NCBI GenBank assembly: GCA_964421575.1
Contig: CAYQXI010000101.1
Coordinates: 1-16,401 of the forward strand
Direction of reading: 5' to 3'
Length of the DNA stretch: 16,401 nucleotides
Source: JAAOZN01 sp964421575
Lineage (GTDB): Archaea > Thermoproteota > Nitrososphaeria > Nitrososphaerales > JAAOZN01
Numbering within the stretch: the first letter of the stretch is position 1; each line of letters opens with the position of its first letter. The notes under the pieces are model-generated. The model was not told the origin of the DNA, made no database searches, and saw nothing but the letters and a program-made list of their open reading frames with translations. Of this stretch, positions 8,116-13,883 are shown one piece after another. A program made the translations under genes and the position numbers.

Positions 8116-8171
8116 CTTATTATATTTGCTACTGTTAAAAGTATAAATTATAGGGGAAGCTTATATAATTT
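8116..8171 (-). promoter_or_regulatory. Probable promoter region of the hydrogenase operon
   Basis: Three TATA-like elements lie upstream of the operon on the minus strand: AAATTATATAAG (8171-8160), ATTTATACTTTT (8148-8137) and AAATATAATAAG (8127-8116). The last would place transcription start about 5 bases before the ATG at 8090, giving an almost leaderless transcript, consistent with the lack of a ribosome-binding site. The middle one would give a leader of about 27 bases. I cannot choose between them and see no clear operator repeat. Confidence 0.45.
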
Positions 8172-8408
8172 TTAAGTAAAATTTGGTTAAAATTGTGAGT
8201 GCTGCGAATTAACTTGTAACTCTCAAACAACTTTAGCAATACTAACCCTGTTATCGCAATGAGCGTAGAAGGTTTAAGATGAGGAGAATAAGGTTAAATC
8301 AAGTTCGAGAAAGAGTGCGATCTTCTGGCGGTGAGGTTGGTGTTATCGCTATTAATGGTTGCAAAAGCTAAAAGCAGTTGTTCAGCGAGGCGTCGGGTGG
8401 TGATCTGG
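8172..8408. other. Intergenic stretch, no convincing gene
   Basis: This lies between the hydrogenase promoter and the elp3 stop. I looked for a tRNA arm pattern, box C/D motifs and gene fragments on both strands and saw none I could defend. The plus strand holds one short open frame at 8279-8371 (30 residues, basic at the start, containing RLNQVRERVRSSGGEVG) with a GATGAGGAG context. It has no family I recognise and may be chance or a remnant. The stretch may also contain the elp3 transcript end. Confidence 0.4.
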
Positions 8409-10010
8409 TTAAATGTGTTTAGCCATGTATGGTCCTTCTAACTGGTATCCAAGTTTAGCGTAGTATTGGCGAACACCTACCGCGCTGGTTATAAGAATCT
8501 TTTTGCATTCAAACTCCTCTGCAGCAAGCTTCTCCGCTTCCTGTAGAAGATTCTTACCAAACCCTTTGTGCTGCCAAGCTTTGTCTTTCCTTACACCAAG
8601 AGGTAGTGCTTCGCCATAGATGTGGAGCTCTCTGATTAACGCGGTCTTCTGCTTTTTCACTTCACTTCTATGAGCTTTTTCGGATGGTATGCGCAGTCTT
8701 AGAAAGCCGATGAGGGTTTCTGTTTTTGGGTGCTCGTAGGAGAGGAAGATCTCTGTGCCTTGAGCTGCTTCATACACCTCCTTCATCAACCGAACCTCTT
8801 CTTCATCTATCTGGAGGTTTTTGAGCCCGACTTCTCTGCATCTGATGCATCTGCACTTTGAGCCCCTCCTCTTTAGCTCTTGCTGCACAAGTTCTCTTAG
8901 ATTACCGTGCTTGACCCCAGCAACAATATGCTCAGAGGGGATCTCTCTCTGAATGCGCATGATCCTAACCCACTTCGGGACGATCTCTTTAATATCCGCA
9001 AGCAGCTTTACCACTGTTTCAAGGGTGTAGGGTTCGTATCTGCCATCAAGGTAAAGTTTATGAAGCGTTGTACCCTCTGTAACTAACGTGGGGTAGATCT
9101 TTAGCATATCCGGCTTAAAACAGGGGTCTTCGAATAGCCTTCTGAAGTTTTCAAAGTCGGTATCAACAGTAGAACCCGGTAGACCGGGCATTATATGTGC
9201 CACTATCTTAAGTCCGGCGTCCCTTGCGAGTTGGAAGGCTTCTATAACGTCTTTGACCGTGTGCCCCCGGTTAACGAGCTTGTAGATTTCATCAGATAGC
9301 GTTTGGACACCTAATTCGACTCTCGTCACACCGTAGCTGAGCATAAGGTCGATCTGCTTCTCTTTACAGTAATCTGGTCTTGTTTCGACCGTGAAGCCCA
9401 CGTTTCTGATCTTAGCGTGCTCAGCCTCTTTTAGCGCCTCCTCAAGCGTTTCGGAAACCTTATCGTTCAAAGCATCAAAACAGCCCTTAACAAATCTAAT
9501 CTGCTCATCTTCTGGTAGAGATGTAAATGTGCCACCTATTATGATGAGCTCGACTTTATCCACGGTATGCCCAATCTGCTCGAGCTGCCTCAGCCTAGCC
9601 TTAACCTGTAGATAGGGATCATAGAGATTTTCTTTAGCCCTCCTTGTTGATGGTTCGTACCCTGTGTAGCTTTGGGGCGTGTCTTTGGCTACACCACCGG
9701 GGCAGTAGACGCAGGCGCCGTGTGGGCATGGGTGTGGTGCATGCATAACTGCAACAACAGCTATTCCACTAGCTGTCCTTACTGGTTTGATCTTTAACCC
9801 AAGAGTCTTTTTCAGATCATCGGGTAAGGTGTTTAGTATCTGCCTCAGCCCTATCAGCCTGTTTAACCCGTACCTTTTCGACACTATCTTTTGATAGTAG
9901 ATGAGCTTTTTCTTTGTTAAATTGGGTTCTGAGGATATTATCTGGGCTAACTGTTTAAGCGCCTCCTCTTGCGTGTTTCTCTCTTGGGCGATGGTAGAGT
10001 TTTGCTGCAA
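8409..10010 (-). CDS. elp3: Archaeal Elp3: radical SAM tRNA wobble-uridine carboxymethyltransferase
   Basis: Elp3 forms the cm5U-type modification at the wobble uridine of tRNAs, using S-adenosylmethionine radicals and acetyl-CoA. The protein is 533 residues, typical for archaeal single-subunit Elp3. Seen in order: an N-terminal tRNA-binding region, the radical SAM cluster motif at C95, C100 and C103 (PCPHGACVYCPGG), a KCRCIRCRE zinc-binding segment in the linker, and a C-terminal acetyltransferase domain. That domain has KGFGKNLL (482-489) for acetyl-CoA binding and the conserved YYAKLGY near 516. The start is TTG 10010, as an in-frame TGA lies 9 bases upstream. It is divergent from the small-gene cluster that follows. 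Other archaeal tRNA genes nearby (glyS, lysS) fit a translation neighbourhood. Confidence 0.96.
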   Translation of the reverse strand: MQQNSTIAQERNTQEEALKQLAQIISSEPNLTKKKLIYYQKIVSKRYGLNRLIGLRQILNTLPDDLKKTLGLKIKPVRTASGIAVVAVMHAPHPCPHGACVYCPGGVAKDTPQSYTGYEPSTRRAKENLYDPYLQVKARLRQLEQIGHTVDKVELIIIGGTFTSLPEDEQIRFVKGCFDALNDKVSETLEEALKEAEHAKIRNVGFTVETRPDYCKEKQIDLMLSYGVTRVELGVQTLSDEIYKLVNRGHTVKDVIEAFQLARDAGLKIVAHIMPGLPGSTVDTDFENFRRLFEDPCFKPDMLKIYPTLVTEGTTLHKLYLDGRYEPYTLETVVKLLADIKEIVPKWVRIMRIQREIPSEHIVAGVKHGNLRELVQQELKRRGSKCRCIRCREVGLKNLQIDEEEVRLMKEVYEAAQGTEIFLSYEHPKTETLIGFLRLRIPSEKAHRSEVKKQKTALIRELHIYGEALPLGVRKDKAWQHKGFGKNLLQEAEKLAAEEFECKKILITSAVGVRQYYAKLGYQLEGPYMAKHI

Positions 10011-10044
10011 AGCGTCTATTCAGCTCTTCGCTTCCTCAGCATTT

Positions 10045-10066
10045 AAGTTAAGTTTATCGGTTGCCT
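10045..10066. promoter_or_regulatory. AT-rich divergent promoter candidate, elp3 / 10093 gene
   Basis: The segment CATTTAAGTTAAGTTTAT is the only AT-rich stretch in the 82-base gap between two divergent TTG-started genes. On the plus strand TTTAAGTTAA would put transcription start near 10083. On the minus strand ACTTAAAT could serve elp3. Both assignments are weak. Confidence 0.3.
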
Positions 10067-10092
10067 AGAAGAAGGATTAGTGTTGAGTAGAG

Positions 10093-10374
10093 TTGAGCGA
10101 GGATATAGAGTTTCAGCTGTTAGAGAGCAAACCTATTGGAAGCGACACTGTGGTCTTTAGGCTGGAGGATGGCGCGCTGGTGAAGATTAGGGTTGATATA
10201 GATAGGGCTGGTGTTGCGATCAACTATAAAAACCCGGATGGCTCGCCGCACTATAACATAGCTGTGTCGAATAAGATCATAATAATCCCACCTAACAAAA
10301 AATACCGTCTACCTAAAGAGCAGATTCTGCCAGCAACACAACCGAAAGAAGGGAAGAGTGAACCTTACGGTTAG
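10093..10374 (+). CDS. Conserved-looking small protein of unknown function
   Basis: I do not recognise this 93-residue protein. It starts with TTG and is acidic at the N-terminus. Alternating hydrophobic stretches (TVVFRLEDG, ALVKIRVDI, KIIIIPP) suggest a compact beta-rich fold of about 75 residues, followed by a short polar tail. It has no cysteines, signal peptide or membrane segment, so it is probably cytoplasmic. It is 13 bases before the dUTPase-like gene in the same direction, so the two are probably cotranscribed. It is supported as a gene by this spacing, by the regular beta pattern, and by its position directly after a promoter-like region. Confidence 0.7.
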   Translation: MSEDIEFQLLESKPIGSDTVVFRLEDGALVKIRVDIDRAGVAINYKNPDGSPHYNIAVSNKIIIIPPNKKYRLPKEQILPATQPKEGKSEPYG

Positions 10375-10387
10375 AAGGCGGCTATAG

Positions 10388-10720
10388 ATGGGAGACACAC
10401 TGGAAGAAATCTTTAGGTTGCAGAAAGAGTATGTTTCGACCTTCACATTCGAACGCTACCCTAAGAGCCTAGAAGAACGTATCTCAGCCCTCTGTACCGC
10501 CATAATCCACGAGGCTGCTGAACTGCAAGATTTGACATCTTGGAAGTGGTGGAAAACCTTTAGGGGGTTTGATAAAGAGAAGGCTAAGGAAGAGGTCGTG
10601 GATATCTTACACTTCCTTATTCAAGCTTGCATAGAGCTAAACCTTACACCCCAAGACCTTTTAGAGCTCTACAGAGCGAAGAATTATGTTAATCGAGAGA
10701 GGGCTCAAAAAGGCTACTGA
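10388..10720 (+). CDS. dUTPase_2 / MazG-like all-alpha NTP pyrophosphohydrolase
   Basis: This 110-residue protein is probably a house-cleaning enzyme that hydrolyses dUTP, dCTP or a related nucleotide to the monophosphate and PPi. The metal-binding pattern of the all-alpha NTP pyrophosphatases is visible as E42-x2-E45 and E69-x2-D72. Between them lies KWWK (53-56), and EEVVDILHF follows; the end has KNYVNRERAQKGY, which resembles the C-terminus of dimeric type 2 dUTPases. It is shorter than most dimeric dUTPases (about 170 or more residues), so it is a minimal version and the exact substrate is open. ATG at 10388 is preceded by a weak AAGGCGG site. It forms a probable operon with the preceding small gene. 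Confidence 0.82.
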   Translation: MGDTLEEIFRLQKEYVSTFTFERYPKSLEERISALCTAIIHEAAELQDLTSWKWWKTFRGFDKEKAKEEVVDILHFLIQACIELNLTPQDLLELYRAKNYVNRERAQKGY

Positions 10721-10805
10721 GCTGTCACCCACCATCATTTAACCGAGGTAACACAACCCTAAGTGACAGATAAACACATAATGCTGGGGTTAGCATAAGA
10801 ACTTG

Positions 10806-11024
10806 ATGCCTTTCGAAATAGTATGCGGCAACTGCGGTGAAACATTATACTGGGGGATGGATCTCATCCAGCCTAGGGAGGTTCTAAAGGCAAAGCGAGG
10901 TATCTGCTACAACTGCGGCGCCAAGCTTTCACTAGACTTCACATTCGAAGTTATAAAATGTGAAGCATATAAACCGTCTATAAAGAGCATGTTGATTAAG
11001 AACAAAGCAACCGAAGTTGAATAG
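10806..11024 (+). CDS. Small zinc-ribbon protein
   Basis: This is a 72-residue protein with one zinc-ribbon: C7-x2-C10 (CGNCG) and C34-x2-C37 (CYNCG), separated by 23 residues that include the WGMDLI turn. The C-terminal third is polar and basic. Such proteins usually bind nucleic acid or act as subunits of transcription or translation complexes, but nothing here identifies a partner. The ATG at 10806 is preferred over the TTG three bases upstream. No Shine-Dalgarno is visible, so a short leader is possible. It lies 36 bases before glyS in the same direction and may be cotranscribed with it. Confidence 0.75.
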   Translation: MPFEIVCGNCGETLYWGMDLIQPREVLKAKRGICYNCGAKLSLDFTFEVIKCEAYKPSIKSMLIKNKATEVE

Positions 11025-11060
11025 ATAGCCTTAAGAAACCTTCCTTCAGCACCTCTGCTG

Positions 11061-12521
11061 ATGAACTACGAGCAGACTCTTAGGCTGATGCTCGAGCGAG
11101 GCTTCCTACTGCCGAGCTCAGAGATATACCCAGACGCATTAGCCGGTTTCTGGGATTATGGTCCTTTAGGAGTAGCGCTGAAGAATAGGTATATCGAAGT
11201 TTGGCGAAGATACCTCGTTAGAAGGGATGGCATGATTGAAATCGATGGTTGCCAAATAATGCCCAGAAGCGTCTTCGTGGCGTCGGGGCACTTAGAAGGG
11301 TTCGAGGACCCTATTGTAAGATGCACTAAATGTAATCTAACGCTTAGAGCAGATAGGCTTATTCAAGAAAAGACGGGCAAGATCGTACCAGAGCGGTTAC
11401 CCAACGAAGAGCTGGATGCGTTAATCGCCTCCAATAACATCGTCTGCCCGAGCTGTGGTGCAAAGCTGGGGAGTGTGCGCAGATTTAACATGATGTTCAG
11501 AGTAAGTGTAGGCCCTTCTGGAGACGAAGCATATCTCAGACCAGAAACCTGCCAGAGCATATTCGTAGACTTCCCAAGGCTCTTTAAGGTTATGCGTTGC
11601 AAGCTACCCGTAGCTTTTGCACAGTATGGCAAAAGTTTCCGTAACGAGATCTCTCCTAGGCAGAGCCTTATGAGGCTTAGGGAGTTTTACCAAGCTGAGA
11701 TAGAGGTCTTCTTTAACCCAGATAAGGCTAATGAGTTTGAAAAGTTTGATGAAGTTAAATCTGAGGTTCTGAGGCTCGCGTTAAAAGGTGCGGAGGTTGA
11801 GGAGCTTACAGTAAGTGAAGCGTTTGAGAAGGGGTATTTACCGAACAAGCTTATTGCGTACTACTTAGCCTTACTCCACCAATTCTATAGGTATGTTGGT
11901 TTGGATATGAAGAGGACTCGCTTTAGGAAGCTCGGTGATGATGAAAAGGCTTTTTACGCAACCTCTGCCTTCGATTTTGAAGTAGAAACCAGCCTAGGTT
12001 GGGTTGAGCTGGTAGCTTGTAATCACCGAGGTGACTACGATCTATCGGGGCACGCCAAAGTCAGCAAGAAGAATATGATGGTTCTGGATGGTGATAGAGA
12101 TGTTCTGCCAAATGTCTTCGAACTCTCCATGGGTGTTGATAGGAGCCTCTACGCTATAATAGAGCACTCACTCGCAGTCGAAGGGGAGCGTACTGTAATG
12201 CGTCTTAAACCCTATCTAGCACCTATACAAGTCGGCGTCTTCCCTCTGGTAACGAAAGATGGATTACCAGAGGTCGCTAAGCAGATCTACTCAAAACTAA
12301 AGATGAGTTTCGACACCTTCTACGACGACTCAGGCAGCATAGGAAGGAGGTATAGAAGAATGGATGAAATCGGCACCCCCCTCTGCATTACAGTAGACTA
12401 CCAGACCCTTCAAGATAACACAGTAACAATAAGAGATAGAGACACAATGGCTCAGGAGAGGGTTAAGATAAGTGAGTTAGAGCAGATTCTGCACCAAAGG
12501 ATTTACAGCTACCCAGTTTAA
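11061..12521 (+). CDS. glyS: Glycyl-tRNA synthetase, archaeal/eukaryotic type (class II)
   Basis: This enzyme charges tRNA-Gly with glycine in the cytoplasm. The 486-residue protein has the class II core: DYGPLGVAL (32-40), a zinc-ribbon insertion with C88, C91, C129 and C132, RPET (160-163), motif 2 FRNEISPR (193-200), and motif 3 with MGVDR around R361. The C-terminal anticodon-binding domain carries SIGRRYRRMDEIGTP (426-440) and TIRDRD. Most archaeal GlyRS proteins are about 550-600 residues, so this copy is compact, but all catalytic landmarks are present in one frame and the ends look natural. An odd point is the RPETCQS segment, where relatives usually have Ala then Gly around the Gln. 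The ATG at 11061 lacks a clear ribosome-binding site. The stop codon overlaps that of the convergent DUF92 gene. Confidence 0.95.
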   Translation: MNYEQTLRLMLERGFLLPSSEIYPDALAGFWDYGPLGVALKNRYIEVWRRYLVRRDGMIEIDGCQIMPRSVFVASGHLEGFEDPIVRCTKCNLTLRADRLIQEKTGKIVPERLPNEELDALIASNNIVCPSCGAKLGSVRRFNMMFRVSVGPSGDEAYLRPETCQSIFVDFPRLFKVMRCKLPVAFAQYGKSFRNEISPRQSLMRLREFYQAEIEVFFNPDKANEFEKFDEVKSEVLRLALKGAEVEELTVSEAFEKGYLPNKLIAYYLALLHQFYRYVGLDMKRTRFRKLGDDEKAFYATSAFDFEVETSLGWVELVACNHRGDYDLSGHAKVSKKNMMVLDGDRDVLPNVFELSMGVDRSLYAIIEHSLAVEGERTVMRLKPYLAPIQVGVFPLVTKDGLPEVAKQIYSKLKMSFDTFYDDSGSIGRRYRRMDEIGTPLCITVDYQTLQDNTVTIRDRDTMAQERVKISELEQILHQRIYSYPV

Positions 12522-13390
12522 CTTATAAGCAGAAAGACAGCCATAGCGGCAAACGCACCTAAGAATGTGGAGGTTAGGTTAACAAGATTATTATCAAATC
12601 TGCGTATACCAGATACGAAGAAGCCTTGAACACCGTGGTGCGTGGATTGCTCAACGATTCTACCGCAGACAGCACACCTGTACTTCTCTTGTAGAAGAGC
12701 ACCCATCAGACTATCACAGATCGAGCCCAATATGCCGCCAACAGCTGCGACAGCAACCACCTTAGACAGAGATCCACCGAAGAAACCTAGCAGATAGGCA
12801 GAGAAGCCTATGATCAGAGCGCCCACCACAGCCATACTTGTGCCTAGAGGTGTTACACCACCAGATGTGCCTGGTTCAACCACACGGCGAAGATCTGTTA
12901 TGAGTCGGGGCTTCGTTTTACTCAGTAACCCTATCTCCGTTGCGAGCGTATCTGAGGCTGCGGTGGCCACAACGCCAAGGAAGGCTGCTGCAAATATGTC
13001 TCCCCCAAAGAGAGATTCGGCTGCAGCAAATAACGCAGCTGCCCCACCATTTGATACAGCGTTGATCCAGCTTCTAGCGCCTCCTTTGGCTTCTGCGGCG
13101 CCTAAGCAGCGTTTGTATGCGTATTTGTAGCGGGTAAAGAGTGAGGCTGTTACGAAGAAGATTATTATTATGAGCAGCCAGCCCCAGCAACCGGAGCCAA
13201 CAAAAATTATCATACCTATCGCAGCCGAGGCAATTGCGCCGCTTAGTGTAAGTGCTCCTAATCTGAATGCTAGGTAAGAGAGGAGGGCAATAAGTATAGA
13301 ACCAATTATTACGTCGTGTAGCGGCAGCGGCATAAACCCCAGATATGGCGCAATAGGGCTTGTTAAAAACCTTTTCCCCTCTACCACCAC
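12518..13390 (-). CDS. DUF92 family integral membrane protein
   Basis: This is a multi-pass membrane protein of 290 residues. The DUF92 hallmarks are visible: LSGAIASAAIG (49-59), KGGARSW (102-108), SDTLATEIG (146-154) and EPGTSGGVTPLG (172-183). About six or seven hydrophobic segments are present. Near the C-terminus a CAVCG pair and HH appear before the last membrane segment. The characterised plant relative VTE6 is a phytyl-phosphate kinase; an isoprenoid-phosphate role in archaea is only an extrapolation. I list the GTG start at 13390; an ATG at 13333 (residue 20) is a plausible shorter alternative and loses only a non-membrane tip. It follows the FeS-subunit gene by 40 bases on the same strand, so readthrough from the molybdoenzyme operon is possible. 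Confidence 0.88.
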   Translation of the reverse strand: MVVEGKRFLTSPIAPYLGFMPLPLHDVIIGSILIALLSYLAFRLGALTLSGAIASAAIGMIIFVGSGCWGWLLIIIIFFVTASLFTRYKYAYKRCLGAAEAKGGARSWINAVSNGGAAALFAAAESLFGGDIFAAAFLGVVATAASDTLATEIGLLSKTKPRLITDLRRVVEPGTSGGVTPLGTSMAVVGALIIGFSAYLLGFFGGSLSKVVAVAAVGGILGSICDSLMGALLQEKYRCAVCGRIVEQSTHHGVQGFFVSGIRRFDNNLVNLTSTFLGAFAAMAVFLLIS

Positions 13391-13430
13391 CTACTGTACG
13401 GCATCACTTGGGAAGGATGGAAATTATGGT

Positions 13431-13877
13431 TTAGTATGGTACGAGTGTTAACGGTATATATTTCCTAGGCAACACTTCCGAGGGCTTGGGTAGCTGACTC
13501 TCGACATCCGCTGGAATCTTTCCAACGAAGTAGACTCTTGGCTTATCTGTCCCGTAGGGAAGGGGTTTAGCCTTACCTTCAGCCACAAGTTTTCCAGCAG
13601 GATCGGTAGGGTTATCTAAATCACCATAAATTCTGACGCCACCTGGGCAGTTTCTTGCGCAAGGTGGTGAGTTAGCTGTCTCACCACATACGGGATCCCT
13701 TATTTGCATGCAGACGTAGGGTATCCATATAACCCTCTTTTCACTATGTGAGTTAAGTTCAAGCACGGTATTCCAGCAGTCCTCCTTTTTATCGTATGTC
13801 CACACTCTACACGCCAAGGTGCACGTGTGGCATCCAATGCATTTATCCAAGTTTAGTACAAATCCAAACCTCGCCAT
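13431..13877 (-). CDS. Shortened DmsB/PsrB-like iron-sulfur subunit
   Basis: This is the electron-transfer partner of the molybdoenzyme encoded 6 bases upstream. The protein is 148 residues, whereas DmsB/PsrB/NrfC-type subunits are usually about 190-240 and have four cysteine motifs for four [4Fe-4S] clusters. Only two motifs are seen. Motif I is intact (C13, C16, C19, C23). A motif IV-like region with C56, C64, C73 and C77 leads into GDLDNPTDPAG and the family-typical TDKPRVYFVG. The middle motifs II and III are absent. C56 to C64 has seven intervening residues instead of the usual CxxC. In NarH/FdnH-type proteins, motifs I and IV jointly bind two clusters, so two clusters are predicted here. 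There is no signal peptide; export bound to the Tat-dependent partner is expected. Confidence 0.88.
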   Translation of the reverse strand: MARFGFVLNLDKCIGCHTCTLACRVWTYDKKEDCWNTVLELNSHSEKRVIWIPYVCMQIRDPVCGETANSPPCARNCPGGVRIYGDLDNPTDPAGKLVAEGKAKPLPYGTDKPRVYFVGKIPADVESQLPKPSEVLPRKYIPLTLVPY

Positions 13878-13883
13878 CAGGCT

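Noticed and set aside
8172..8408. A tRNA or box C/D RNA in the gap before the hydrogenase operon
   Set aside because: An AAGTTCGAGA stretch resembles a T-loop, but no acceptor or anticodon stem can be drawn around it, and no paired C and D boxes were seen.
12810..13130. Plus-strand 106-codon open frame
   Set aside because: It lies antisense within the DUF92 gene, whose motifs and membrane segments are clear; the translation of the plus frame is compositionally biased and unrecognisable.
13431..13877. A frameshifted or truncated pseudogene of a DmsB-like subunit
   Set aside because: The frame is continuous, starts correctly 6 bases after its partner, and keeps the family-typical C-terminal region, so a natural short form is more likely.
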